A stretch of DNA of 64,000 nt from Bog-473 sp963726135 (lineage in GTDB: Bacteria > Actinomycetota > Acidimicrobiia > Acidimicrobiales > RAAP-2), in the NCBI GenBank assembly GCA_963726135.1, contig CAVSBE010000001.1:62001-126000 (forward strand), written 5' to 3'. The notes under the pieces are model-generated. The model was given only the letters and a program-made list of their open reading frames with translations. It was not told the origin of the DNA and did no database searches. The position numbers and the translations under genes were made by a program. Numbering within the stretch: the stretch's first letter is position 1; each line of letters starts with the position of its first letter. Positions 51,204 through 60,380 of the stretch are shown one piece after another.

Positions 51204-51764
51204 TCAGATTTCCTTTGCCTTGCGGACTTGCAGGCTTGCCGCTATTTCGACAATGCCGTAGACGATCATTCCGAGTCCGACGATGACACAGATGATCGAG
51301 AGTGACAGGGACGGGTACACCAGGCAGAGGATCCCGATGATCGTCCCGATCAGCCCCAAAATCACCGTCGGCCAACTGACAGCGCCGTCGTCCGCGCTGA
51401 AGCCGTGAAACAACTCCGTCACGCCTCCGATGGTCCAGAAGATGCCCACGATGAACCCGAGGACAGCGACCGTCGTGGTCGTGTGGTGCAACAAGATGAG
51501 AGCGATGACGATCGCCAGCAGTCCCACGATCACGAATCCGGTTCGCTCGCCCGATGCACCGATCGCCCGGATGAGCTCAACGACGCCGAGGATCAAGAGC
51601 CAGATACCGATGATGATGGCGATGGCGTGCACCGACTTGCCGGGCTTGAACGTCAGGACGATACCGAAGCCGACCGTGATGACTCCGAACACGGCGAGCA
51701 GCCACCACCGCTGCCCGAACTCCTTGACGCTGGCCGCCGTGTCGGTGGCGCTCATGCTGGACAT
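51204..51764 (-). CDS. HdeD-family (DUF308) membrane protein
   Basis: A 186-residue protein with six hydrophobic segments arranged as three repeated pairs (WWLLAVFGVITVGFGIVLTF, HAIAIIIGIWLLILGVVELI and so on), the DUF308 pattern of HdeD acid-resistance membrane proteins. I chose the ATG at 51764 after a GGGAGG site. It sits among stress genes (DUF1269, AhpD-like, LAL regulator). The molecular role is unknown. Confidence 0.88.
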   Translation of the reverse strand: MSSMSATDTAASVKEFGQRWWLLAVFGVITVGFGIVLTFKPGKSVHAIAIIIGIWLLILGVVELIRAIGASGERTGFVIVGLLAIVIALILLHHTTTTVAVLGFIVGIFWTIGGVTELFHGFSADDGAVSWPTVILGLIGTIIGILCLVYPSLSLSIICVIVGLGMIVYGIVEIAASLQVRKAKEI

Positions 51765-51890
51765 TTGAACCTCCCTTGAGTATCTGCACATTTATCGCTG
51801 TCCCGGGCGATGCGGAAAGACGACAACTGTCTCTCGCTCGGGGGTAGTGGTGCCAGGCGTATCGGAATTGCACTGATGCCGAGCGCCGAG

Positions 51891-52400
51891 TCAGGCGAGC
51901 TCCTGCGCGGTCTCTTGAACGGCCTTGTCGATGTCCTTGGGGCTCACGTCGAGCGCCTTGGCCGCATGCTTCTCAGCCTTCAATCCGGCTTTGTTGATGG
52001 CGTCTTCGATGGTGCTTTCGCCGACGATGACCAGGGCGGCCTCACCGGTGTCGATGATGTCCCCGAACTCCTTGACATCGGATCGCGACATTCCCTTCCA
52101 GAGATGCCCTCCTACGCCGCCGACCGCCGCGCCGACCGCCGCGCCGGCGATGAGAGAGGGAGGGAACAGGATGCCAACGACGGCACCGACCGCCGCTCCG
52201 CCCCAGGCCCCGTGTCGGGTCGCCGTCTCGTCCTTGTTGACGTGGACCTTCCCGGCGGCGTCCTTGGTGACAACCGCGGCGTCGTAGGTGCCGACCATCT
52301 TCTCGGCGTGGAGGTCCTTCACGATGTCGTAGTCGGCTCGCGCCGCCATTTCGCTGGGGTACGTACCCACGTAGACAAACATGCCGTCGGGCTTTGCCAT
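51891..52400 (-). CDS. DUF1269 stress protein
   Basis: A 169-residue DUF1269 protein: FVYVGTYPSEMAARADYDIVKDLH (residues 8-31), a central Gly/Ala-rich hydrophobic hairpin (GAWGGAAVGAVVGILFPPSLIAGAAVG) like a glycine-zipper membrane element, and VKEFGDIIDTGEAALVIVGES. Such proteins insert into or coat membranes under stress. ATG at 52400 follows AAAAGGAGAT. It lies 56 bases after the AhpD-like gene on the same strand, forming a two-gene operon. Confidence 0.85.
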   Translation of the reverse strand: MAKPDGMFVYVGTYPSEMAARADYDIVKDLHAEKMVGTYDAAVVTKDAAGKVHVNKDETATRHGAWGGAAVGAVVGILFPPSLIAGAAVGAAVGGVGGHLWKGMSRSDVKEFGDIIDTGEAALVIVGESTIEDAINKAGLKAEKHAAKALDVSPKDIDKAVQETAQELA

Positions 52401-52456
52401 GATGTATCTCCTTTTCTAAGTTGATTTCAGAGGGTTTCGATTGGTGAAGGGGTTGC

Positions 52457-52783
52457 TCAGGTGCCGGCTTCTGCTTCAGCCACAGCCTCAGCCACGGCGA
52501 TTGCGAACCCCAGGGCTTCCGCAATGTGCTCTCCGGCCGCCATGACCCGAGCCGTCCCGATGATGGGAGCGACGGCCACCAGGACGTCTTGCACCTGTTC
52601 GAGCGTGACTCCGGCTTCGACCGATGGTCCAATGTGCGCCAGGTAGGACACGGGGCGGGCATCGACGGCAGCCAGGGCGGCGAGTCGCACCAGGATCAGC
52701 TGGTCGGCATCCAGCCCGCACCGAGCGATCGATGCCGCAGTCATATCGGCGATGGTGTCCAGGACGGGGGTGTCGTCGGGCAT
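52457..52783 (-). CDS. Carboxymuconolactone decarboxylase/AhpD-like protein
   Basis: A 108-residue all-helical CMD-domain protein (LILVRLAALAAVDARPVSYLAHIG, LEQVQDVLVAVAPIIGTARV). The CxxC of AhpD is missing: only C22 is present, outside the usual position. It is therefore a CMD-fold member without the peroxidase-reductant motif. The promoter contains GGGACTTTGGC at 52811-52821. Confidence 0.82.
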   Translation of the reverse strand: MPDDTPVLDTIADMTAASIARCGLDADQLILVRLAALAAVDARPVSYLAHIGPSVEAGVTLEQVQDVLVAVAPIIGTARVMAAGEHIAEALGFAIAVAEAVAEAEAGT

Positions 52784-52810
52784 GGGAGAACTCCTTGGGG
52801 TCGTGTCTTT

Positions 52811-52821
52811 GGGACTTTGGC
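52811..52821. promoter_or_regulatory. DosR-like half-site upstream of the AhpD-like/DUF1269 operon
   Basis: GGGACTTTGGC matches one half of the DosR/DevR box and the start of the fuller site at 53128-53140, 28 bases before the AhpD-like ATG. The second half (TATC) is poor. Confidence 0.35.
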
Positions 52822-52900
52822 TATCAACGTGCAGGGTGTGACGGTCGGTCCGTCATATGGAAGGTTCACACTCATGTAGGCGAAGTGTCATCACCTGCCA

Positions 52901-52918
52901 GCCGGATTCACCTAGGGG
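52901..52918 (+). promoter_or_regulatory. 18-bp motif, copy 1, upstream of the LAL regulator
   Basis: GCCGGATTCACCTAGGGG occurs here and, as its exact reverse complement, at 55650-55667, so the pair brackets the LAL regulator gene. It contains the palindromic core CCTAGG. A binding site for the LAL protein itself is plausible. Confidence 0.5.
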
Positions 52919-53127
52919 AATGCCGCCCGCTTCAGGGTTGGTCGAAGTGCGGGACACAGATATGAGCACGCGGCCCGGCCGCCGACAGCACCGTTGTGTT
53001 CGATCGGGTACCGCACCGCCTACCGGGGGACAGCCCGCGGGCTGACGTGCCTGGCAGGCACCATCAGGGGTCTGACGTCGCCCAGGAGGCCAGGCTCAGA
53101 GCGAGCGACGGAGTGCCGCATCAAGCA

Positions 53128-53149
53128 GGGACTTTGGTCCATAGACCAA
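53128..53149. promoter_or_regulatory. DosR/DevR-like box overlapping an inverted repeat, upstream of the LAL gene
   Basis: GGGACTTTGGTCC (53128-53140) fits the DosR core with one change at the centre. It overlaps a second perfect inverted repeat, TTGGTC-CATA-GACCAA (53134-53149). The start codon is 28 bases downstream, so a bound protein would cover the promoter or early leader. Confidence 0.5.
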
Positions 53150-53176
53150 GGAAATCTGAACTGGCAAGCTAGCGGC

Positions 53177-55516
53177 ATGTCCACCGCGAGTGAGCCCCTG
53201 AGTGGTACGCGGGGGCCGGGTCGGTCACTCCGTGAGGTATTGCCGGAGGCCCGTCACGACACCTCTGAACTGCTGGATTCCGCCGCGGACGGCGGGGGGC
53301 ACGAGCGTGTCGGGCAGGCGACCCTGGTCGCCACGAAGCTGCGGCCGCCGCCCGTGCGCGAACAGTCGATCCCGCGCGATCGCCTTCTGGAACGTCTCCG
53401 AAGCGGGTCGGACCGCAGGCTCACTCTCATCGCCTGCCCGGCGGGCTTCGGGAAGACCAGTCTTCTCTCGGCCTGGTACGGGGAAGAGGCCGCCCGGAGG
53501 CGCGTTGCGTGGCTCACGCTGGACGAGGGCGATAACGATCCTGTGGTCCTGTGGTCGCATGCGATCGGGGCGCTACGCCGCGCGAACCCCGACGTCGCCA
53601 GGTCGGCGTCAGTGTCCTCGGTCGTGGCACCGGTAATTGATCTGGTCCTGCCTCGTCTGGTCAACGAGCTAGACGGCCAGGACGAGATCACGCTCATTGT
53701 GGACGACTTCCACCGCGTTTCTAGCGAACCGGCCCGCGCCAGTGTGCGGTGGTTCATTGAACATGCACCACCGGGTTTCCATCTTGTGCTCGCCAGCAGG
53801 ACCGAACCAAGCCTGCCGGTGGCCAGTCTGCGCGCGCACGGCGAGCTCCTCGAGCTACGGGCCGCCGATCTGCGATTCAGCGACGAGGAAGCGGACGTAT
53901 TCCTGAACGGTCGCCTCGGGCTCGACCTCACAGCCGAAGACATCGACAGTTTGGTGAGGAAGACGGAGGGATGGCCGGCGGGGCTCTATCTGGCGGCGCT
54001 CTCGCTGCAGCCCACCGCCGACCGCCAGGCGTTTGTGCGGACATTCGGCGGGTCGAACCGTCACGTGGTGGATTTCCTCGTGACGGAGGTGCTCGAGGCG
54101 CATGACCCTTCGGCGCAGGTGCTGATGCTCCGCACCTCGATTCTCGACAGGTTGACGGGCCCACTCTGCGATGCCGTGATGGAGCATGACGGCTCGGCGG
54201 CAATGCTCGATGCGCTGTCACGGACCAACCTGTTCCTCGTCCCGCTCGACGACGAAGCCGGGTCGTACCGCTTCCACCCTGTCTTCGCGCAGCTGCTCCG
54301 GGTGGAGCTCGAGCGGCGTGAACCGGGCCTGGCCCGTGGGCTGCACCGCCGCGCCTATTGCTGGCATCGTGATCACGGGACGCCCGACGAGGCGATCCAG
54401 CACGCCGTGGCGGCCGAGGCCTACGCCGAAGCAGTCGAGCTGATCGAAACCGTCTGGATCAGATACGCCAACACGTGGAGGTACGACACCGTCCTGGCCT
54501 GGCTTCGGCAGCTCCCCGACGAGGTACTGAGGAGCGAGGTGCATCTGCTCCTGATTCAGGCGTGGGTGCTCTCACTGTCTGCAAGGCAGGAGGAGGCGGG
54601 GCGGGCCCTGATGGCGATCGACCGGCTGGGCGATCTGGACGCGGGGCCGCTGCGCGACGGTTTCAGCTCCGCTCGGGCGAGCCTGACCATGCTGCAGGCC
54701 GCATTTCCTTGGGGAGATGCCGGCGCCCAGCTGGAACATGCCCGCCAAGTGGTCGAGCTCGAGGGCCCGGGGTCGCCGTGGCGATCGTTGGCGTGCTGGG
54801 CGGTTGGCGTGGGCCTGTACTTCGAGGATGAGCGTGACGAGGCCGACGAGTGGTTTGCGGATGCGGCGGCGCTGGCGCCCGCGAGCGCCCAGTGGCTGTC
54901 TGGTACGTCGTCGCTCGCTTATCGATCGCTGATCGCCGGCGAGCGGGGCCGTGGAGACGAGCAACGCACCCTGGCCGAGTCGGCGGCCCAATTCGGACGG
55001 GAGCATGGCACGGAGGAGGCCGTCGGCACGGTCCCTCTGGCGGTGGGGGCATCGCTGGCGGCGCGTGGCAGGCCCGAGGAGGCGCTGCCGCTGATCGAGC
55101 ACGGGATCTCGCTGGCGCGGATCTTTGGCCAGCCCCTCCAGGTGGCCCATGCGCTGCTCGGCCAGGCGCCGGTGCTTCGGGCCCTGGGTGAGCACAAAGC
55201 GGCCACGGCTGCGATTGCCGATGCGAGGTCCGTTCTCGAGCACTGCCCTGATCCGGGGATCCTGGCCGACACACTGTCTGCCCTTGAGCGGCCAGCGCAG
55301 ATCCGCCGCGCCCTCTCCGAGGATGACGAGCTGACGCCGCGGGAGCTCGGGGTGCTCAAGCTCCTGCGCAGCGATTTGTCGGAGCGAGACATCGGTCGTG
55401 AACTGTATGTGTCGCACTACACGGTCCATAGCCATGTTCGGTCGATCTACCGCAAGCTCGCCGTGCGCTCGCGGGCCGACGCGCTCGAACGCAGCCGCGA
55501 ACTGGGCATTCTCTAG
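53177..55516 (+). CDS. LAL-type (MalT-like) LuxR-family transcriptional regulator
   Basis: A 779-residue STAND-ATPase regulator. After a ~55-residue lead comes TLVATKLRPPPVREQSIPRDRLL, the MalT-type entry, then Walker A CPAGFGKTS (K93) and Walker B LIVDDFHRV. Residues ~330-700 are a TPR-like helical ligand-sensing region. The C-terminal LuxR helix-turn-helix spans ~715-779 (LTPRELGVLKLLRSDLSERDIG and VSHYTVHSHVRSIYRKLAV). It would activate targets after binding ATP and an inducer. The gene is bracketed by inverted copies of an 18-bp motif and has a DosR-like site in its leader, suggesting autoregulation and stress control. Confidence 0.95.
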   Translation: MSTASEPLSGTRGPGRSLREVLPEARHDTSELLDSAADGGGHERVGQATLVATKLRPPPVREQSIPRDRLLERLRSGSDRRLTLIACPAGFGKTSLLSAWYGEEAARRRVAWLTLDEGDNDPVVLWSHAIGALRRANPDVARSASVSSVVAPVIDLVLPRLVNELDGQDEITLIVDDFHRVSSEPARASVRWFIEHAPPGFHLVLASRTEPSLPVASLRAHGELLELRAADLRFSDEEADVFLNGRLGLDLTAEDIDSLVRKTEGWPAGLYLAALSLQPTADRQAFVRTFGGSNRHVVDFLVTEVLEAHDPSAQVLMLRTSILDRLTGPLCDAVMEHDGSAAMLDALSRTNLFLVPLDDEAGSYRFHPVFAQLLRVELERREPGLARGLHRRAYCWHRDHGTPDEAIQHAVAAEAYAEAVELIETVWIRYANTWRYDTVLAWLRQLPDEVLRSEVHLLLIQAWVLSLSARQEEAGRALMAIDRLGDLDAGPLRDGFSSARASLTMLQAAFPWGDAGAQLEHARQVVELEGPGSPWRSLACWAVGVGLYFEDERDEADEWFADAAALAPASAQWLSGTSSLAYRSLIAGERGRGDEQRTLAESAAQFGREHGTEEAVGTVPLAVGASLAARGRPEEALPLIEHGISLARIFGQPLQVAHALLGQAPVLRALGEHKAATAAIADARSVLEHCPDPGILADTLSALERPAQIRRALSEDDELTPRELGVLKLLRSDLSERDIGRELYVSHYTVHSHVRSIYRKLAVRSRADALERSRELGIL

Positions 55517-55649
55517 GAGCGTCCAGGCGAACGCAACAGACGCCGCCGGTCGGCAGCGCCGGCCATGTCTTTGTTCCATCTTCTGTCAACATTGGTCGGT
55601 GTCCGGCCGGCTGTGAGGTCCGTGCACTGGTTAAGCCGGCCAACAGCCT

Positions 55650-55667
55650 CCCCTAGGTGAATCCGGC
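55650..55667 (-). promoter_or_regulatory. 18-bp motif, copy 2, downstream of the LAL regulator
   Basis: CCCCTAGGTGAATCCGGC is the exact reverse complement of the motif at 52901-52918. Here it lies 48 bases before the small gene at 55715, so it is placed like a promoter-proximal site for that gene or for the reductase after it. Confidence 0.5.
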
Positions 55668-55714
55668 CGGAAGGTGATGTCGAGTCGCCTCGCGGAATGT
55701 AAAGCTGCCTCGAA

Positions 55715-55945
55715 ATGGACAACAACTGGGCGCAACCCCGCAGCTACCGCCTTGTTCTTCGCGGGGAGCTCGGCGATTCGTTCGGAGTCCTGTTTGACGG
55801 CATGCAGTTGCAGCGGCTCGCGGGCACGACCGTGCTTACCGGCGACGTCACAGATCAGGCGCACCTTCTCGGGCTCATCGAGCGAGTCCAGGAACTTGGC
55901 GTCGAGCTCGTGTCCGTCAATCCAGACCACGGAACGGACGGGTGA
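55715..55945 (+). CDS. Small conserved-looking protein
   Basis: A 76-residue soluble protein: SYRLVLRGELGDSFGVLFDGMQ, TTVLTGDVTDQAHLLGLIERVQELGVELVSVNPD. The strand-helix-strand pattern ending in LGVELVSVNPD is familiar from short actinobacterial proteins of unknown function that regulate or accompany other genes. ATG start; promoter motif 48 bases upstream. Confidence 0.65.
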   Translation: MDNNWAQPRSYRLVLRGELGDSFGVLFDGMQLQRLAGTTVLTGDVTDQAHLLGLIERVQELGVELVSVNPDHGTDG

Positions 55946-56057
55946 AGGCCCTGAGTACACCTGGCACTCCGAGCCAGAACCAGAGCACGCTCTGTCCGGT
56001 TATGGGTGATTGTGACTCCGTAGCCTGCTGTCGCCCAGCGAATCGAAGGGATCAGTC

Positions 56058-57788
56058 ATGAAAGTTGTGATCGTGGGGGGAGTGGCCGCGGGGGCGTCCA
56101 CCGGTGCCCGGGTGCGAAGGCTCGACGATTCGGCCGACATCGTCATCCTCGAGCGGGGCCGCTACGTCTCCTTTGCCAATTGCGGCCTTCCGTACCACAT
56201 AGGCGGTGAGATTCCCGACCGCAAGAGCCTGCTGCTGCAGACCCCCGAAAGCCTGGCCGCCTCGTTGGCGCTCGATGTGCGCACCGGTCACGAAGTGGTC
56301 GGAATCGACCCAGCAGCAAATGAGGTCGAGGTAACCGAAGTCGAGGGAGGGCGAACCTACCGCGAGGCCTACGACAAGCTGGTGCTGTGCCCCGGAGCCG
56401 AGCCCATCCGACCACCCATTCCAGGGGCCGACCACCCTCGAGTCGATGTCCTGCGCAACATCCCCGACATGGATCGCATCATCGAGGAGCTCGACGCCAG
56501 CGCGACTCGGGCCGTTGTCGTCGGAGGAAGCTACATCGGGCTGGAGATGGCAGAGGCCTTCCGCACCCGAGGCCTCCACACCGCGATCGTCGAGCGGACA
56601 GACCGCCTGATGCCCTGGCTGGATCCGGAGATGACCAGGATTCTCGACTTCCACGTCACGACCCACGGCGTCGACATCCGTCTCGGCAGTTCGGCCAAGG
56701 CGATCCGCGAGCGGGGCGCGGAGCTCGTTGTCGAGCTCTCGGACGGCTCCGAGCTGGTCGCCGATGTCGTCGTGCTCGCCGTCGGCGTGCGACCCAACGC
56801 CGAGTTGGCGCAGATGGCCGGGGCGGCGATCGGGCCGCTCGGGGGCATCGGCGTCGACGCCCACATGCGGACCTCGGTCCCCGACATCCTCGCTGCCGGT
56901 GACGCCGTGGAAACGGCGCACCTGCTGACCGGGGAGCCGGTCCTGTCCATGCTGGCCGGCCCGGCCAACCGGGAAGGGCGCATCGCAGCCGAGACGATCT
57001 GCAATCACGAGAGCGCCTATCGGGGCAGCCAAGGGACGGCCATCGTCAAGGCGTTCGACATGGCCGCCGGCGGGACGGGACTGACCGAGGCCCAGCTGCG
57101 CGAGCGAGGGATCGAGCACCGCAAGGTATACACCCACCAGAACGACCACGCTGCGTATTACCCGGGCAGCTCGCCGATGTTCATCAAGGTGCTCTTCGCC
57201 CCGGCGGACGGGAAGCTGCTGGGTGCCCAGGTGTTGGGCTGGGACGGGGTCGACAAGCGGATCGACGTGTTCGCGATCGCCCTGCGCGCCGGCATGACCG
57301 TCTACGACCTTGAGCACGTCGAGCTGTCCTATGCCCCTCCGTACGGATCGGCGAAGGACCCCGTCAACATGATCGGGTTCCAGGCCTCCAACCTGCTGAG
57401 AGGCGACATCGACCTCTGGTATGCGGAGGACTACCCGGACTGCGCCGAGGCAACAACGATCCTCGACGTGCGCACGGTGGCCGAGTACGAGTACTGGCAC
57501 ATCCCCGAGGCGATCAACATCCCGTACACCGAGCTCCGCGCCCGGCTCGGCGAGGTGTCCAAGGACGGCCCGGTGTACACCTACTGCCGGTCTGGCTTCC
57601 GCAGCTACATCGCCTACTGCATCCTCTGGCAACACGACTTCGTCGACACGGCATTTCTCTCGGGCGGCCTCATCACGTTCCACGGTTATCACCGCACTCC
57701 GCTCGAGGTGGGTCAGGGCGGCTTCCCGATCGTCGCCCACGCGGAGGACGAGATGGCAACTCGTCCAGGCGCCCTCAAGCACGTCTAA
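56058..57788 (+). CDS. CoA-disulfide reductase with C-terminal rhodanese domain
   Basis: A 576-residue FAD/NAD(P)-dependent oxidoreductase. The N-terminal GGVAAGASTGARVRR binds FAD, and SFANCGLPY holds the single active-site Cys (C42). VVVGGSYIGLEMAEAF is the NAD(P) site and ILAAGDAVE the second FAD site. YAPPYGSAKDPVNMIGF in the dimerisation domain contributes tyrosines to the active site. Residues ~465-555 are a rhodanese domain with YCRSGFRS. CoADR-RHD proteins reduce CoA disulfides or persulfides, linking redox and sulfane-sulfur control. Confidence 0.93.
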   Translation: MKVVIVGGVAAGASTGARVRRLDDSADIVILERGRYVSFANCGLPYHIGGEIPDRKSLLLQTPESLAASLALDVRTGHEVVGIDPAANEVEVTEVEGGRTYREAYDKLVLCPGAEPIRPPIPGADHPRVDVLRNIPDMDRIIEELDASATRAVVVGGSYIGLEMAEAFRTRGLHTAIVERTDRLMPWLDPEMTRILDFHVTTHGVDIRLGSSAKAIRERGAELVVELSDGSELVADVVVLAVGVRPNAELAQMAGAAIGPLGGIGVDAHMRTSVPDILAAGDAVETAHLLTGEPVLSMLAGPANREGRIAAETICNHESAYRGSQGTAIVKAFDMAAGGTGLTEAQLRERGIEHRKVYTHQNDHAAYYPGSSPMFIKVLFAPADGKLLGAQVLGWDGVDKRIDVFAIALRAGMTVYDLEHVELSYAPPYGSAKDPVNMIGFQASNLLRGDIDLWYAEDYPDCAEATTILDVRTVAEYEYWHIPEAINIPYTELRARLGEVSKDGPVYTYCRSGFRSYIAYCILWQHDFVDTAFLSGGLITFHGYHRTPLEVGQGGFPIVAHAEDEMATRPGALKHV

Positions 57789-57945
57789 TGGCAAAGGCTC
57801 AGGGGGAGTGTTGTGAAAACCATTGACCTTCTACGCTCAATGCCGACGGCAAGGGAGTCACGTGACTACTCTGCGTCGGCTGTCGGGACAGGGCCTGCGC
57901 GGATGAGCATCGAGCCGGAGTTCGGGGGGTTGCAAGGCAGGTTGG

Positions 57946-59262
57946 GTGCTCCACATGACTGATCGTGGCCGTAGGGCCATCGAGAGTCTCGGCCCCATCC
58001 TGCTGGTCGCCATTGCAGTCGGCTATCTGGCGTTCTGGTTGTTGGCGAGGCCTCCGAACCTTCCGACCGCCCGATACTTTGGCGAGTTCTTTGGGGCAGA
58101 GGCTGTGCTGCTCCTGTCCATGTCGCTCGTCCTGGTAACCCTTCTGACACCCATCGAGCATGCTTTCGGTGGCTTGGACCACGTCGGTATCTGGCATCGA
58201 CGAGTTGCCGTGGCCGGAGTTCTGCTGTTGGTTCCGCACCTGGCCTTGGTCACCTCTCCGCCGAGCCAATACACAACAACGGTGGGGAAGGGGTTGGGCA
58301 GTCTCGCCTTCTTGGGTTTGGTCTTCCTAGCCTTGTGGGCCCTGGCACCGAGTCTGCGTGCCATCCGCTGGTCCAGGTTTGTGCGCCATCTCGCAGGAAT
58401 CAGTCACGAGCGATGGGTCACCGGACATCGACTGACCGGCCTGTTCGTCGCGGCAGCCGTTGTCCACGCAGCGATCGTTGATCCCGTGCTTCATGAATCG
58501 ACCGTTCTGCAGGTCACATTCCTAATCATCGGCTCGGTCGGTGTAGCTGCATACGCGTATCGTGAACTCTTCGCCCGCTTCGTGGTGCCCCAGTATGACT
58601 ACACGGTCATCGACACCGAGAGGCCCAACGACACGACGCTGACGGTGCGGCTGCAGCCGACCCGCCAGCAGGTCTCGTTCGTTCCGGGCCAGTTCATCTT
58701 TCTCTCCCTGGGTGGACCCTTCGGCTGGCAGCGGCATGCGTTCTCGGTGGCGAGCGCACCTTCAGACCGGATTTTGGAGGTATCGATTAGGTCCGCCGGA
58801 GACTTCACCCGCGAGCTCCACGAGGAGTTGCGCTCAGGCACGCCTGCCAAGGCAACCGGGCCCTTCGGAGGATTTGACTACCACCTCGGCGGACGAGAGC
58901 AGATCTGGATCGCCGGTGGAATCGGCGTCACTCCGTTCATGAGCTGGATCCGTTCCATGGACGGGTCGTTCGACTGCAATGTGGCCTTCTACTACTCAGT
59001 TGCCCAAGAAGCTGATGCGCTCTACTTGGACGAAGTGCACAGCGCTCACGAAGCACATCCTACGTTTGACCCGCACGTCGTGTACGCAAATCGGGATGGT
59101 CTGCTGACGGCCGAAAAGGCCATGGCTCACACGTCCCTTGGTGCCGACGTCTGGGTCTACATGTGCGGACCGCCGGCGATGATGACGGCTCTAAGTGAAG
59201 GGTTCCACAAACTCGGAATTCCAACTAACCACATCCGATGGGAGCAGTTCAATATCAGGTGA
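57946..59262 (+). CDS. Ferric-reductase-like transmembrane flavocytochrome
   Basis: A 438-residue membrane flavoprotein. Six to seven membrane helices (to ~205) include candidate heme His residues (GIWHRRVAVAGVLLLVPHLA, VTGHRLTGLFVAAAVVHAA). A ferredoxin-reductase-type FAD domain follows (VPGQFIFLSL, WQRHAFSVASAP) and then an NAD(P) domain (IWIAGGIGVTPFMSW, VYMCGPPAMM). It would pass electrons from NAD(P)H across the membrane to Fe3+ or O2. A GTG (57946) or the ATG at 57955 is the start. The stop is followed after 12 bases by a CTT microsatellite. Confidence 0.9.
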   Translation: MLHMTDRGRRAIESLGPILLVAIAVGYLAFWLLARPPNLPTARYFGEFFGAEAVLLLSMSLVLVTLLTPIEHAFGGLDHVGIWHRRVAVAGVLLLVPHLALVTSPPSQYTTTVGKGLGSLAFLGLVFLALWALAPSLRAIRWSRFVRHLAGISHERWVTGHRLTGLFVAAAVVHAAIVDPVLHESTVLQVTFLIIGSVGVAAYAYRELFARFVVPQYDYTVIDTERPNDTTLTVRLQPTRQQVSFVPGQFIFLSLGGPFGWQRHAFSVASAPSDRILEVSIRSAGDFTRELHEELRSGTPAKATGPFGGFDYHLGGREQIWIAGGIGVTPFMSWIRSMDGSFDCNVAFYYSVAQEADALYLDEVHSAHEAHPTFDPHVVYANRDGLLTAEKAMAHTSLGADVWVYMCGPPAMMTALSEGFHKLGIPTNHIRWEQFNIR

Positions 59263-59274
59263 GGCAATGATTTT

Positions 59275-59311
<37 letters not shown>

Positions 59312-59334
59312 TCGTCAGATTTAGGTGGTCGCCG

Positions 59335-60377
59335 ATGAGCCAGATAGAGAAGGTGTTCAGGAGCGACGGCGAGAAACTGAACGTCAAGGGAGGCGCAGCG
59401 GTCGCGGCCCTCCTGTTCGCTGCTCTGGTTCGTCATCGTCCAGACGAACGAACAGAAGTACTTCGTCACCGTCGTCTTTGCTGTCCTCTTGGTGGCACAG
59501 AGCGACCCAGGAGGAGCTATTCGCAAGCGGGTGGAGGGGATGTCGGCCTTCGCTGCGCTCGGTGCGCTGGTGACGGCCTTCGGCTTCTACGTGGGCGACA
59601 AAGCCTGGGGCTTCGTGGTCCTTGCCGTCTTCGCCGTCACGCTGGCAGTGCGGCCTGGCCGTCAAGCTCGGGGTCCACCGATTCGCTGCGGGTCTGCTGC
59701 TCAACGTCTGGTTTCTCGTCGTGCTCTCACTCGCCACGCATGACACGGGCCACCTCAAGATCAGCGCATGGGACCAGGCACTCGCCTGGCTGATCGGTGC
59801 AGCGGCGTGGATCGCGCTCATGGTCCTCGTGTGGGCGGCGAGCAGGGGCAGATGGCGGCCCGCACCGGTCATGGACCTCCCGGGGAGCCAAACCCCGGTG
59901 CAGCTGACCCGGCCGGTCGTCCTCTTCGCGTTGATACGGTCCCTCGCTTTGGCCGCCTCCGCCGCCATCGCCTTCGGAGGGCATCTGCCCAGCGCTGACT
60001 GGATGCCCATCGCCACCATCGTCGCCATGAAGCCGAGCCTCGAGCAATCCAAGCTTTTCGGCGAGCAGCGTGTGGTGGGTGCGGCCATGGGTGCTGTGGC
60101 GGCCATCCCCATCCTGATCCTGGTCGGCAACAAGCACGCGCTCGAGGTCATCATCATCCTCCTGGCTGGAATCGGAATAGCGATCCGGGGTGTGAACTAC
60201 GCCTACTACGCCGCCGCGATTGCCTGTGCCGCGCTCATCGCTGCCGACCTGCCCCAGCCGACGGACTACGCCGCAGAGGGGCGGCGGGTCCTCTTCACCA
60301 TGATTGGCGTCGGCATCGGTGTGCTGGTGATGTTCGTGGCTGACCGGCTCCAGAAGCACTCTGCCAAAACGGCCTGA
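59335..60377 (+). CDS. FUSC-like (aromatic acid exporter-like) membrane protein, two frame breaks
   Basis: A roughly 345-residue membrane protein. The N-terminus (MSQIEKVFRSDGEKLNVKGGAAVAALLFAAL) continues in another frame as WFVIVQTNEQKYFVTVVFAVLLVAQ...MSAFAALGALVTAFGFYVG, then switches again to CGLAVKLGVHRFAAGLLLNVWFLVV. One extra base near 59,425 and one near 59,648 account for both. The C-terminal half, with RSLALAASAAIAFGGHLPSADWMPIATIVAMKPSLEQSKLFGEQRVVGAAMG read in parts, has the FUSC_2-type pattern (repeated membrane pairs with R.VG.A.GA). Probably an aromatic-acid or drug exporter. Confidence 0.75.
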
Positions 60378-60380
60378 CGC

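Noticed and set aside
57879..57898. GGGACAGGGCC upstream of the ferric-reductase-like gene as another DosR box
   Set aside because: Spacing between half-sites is two bases short of the consensus, so it was not counted.
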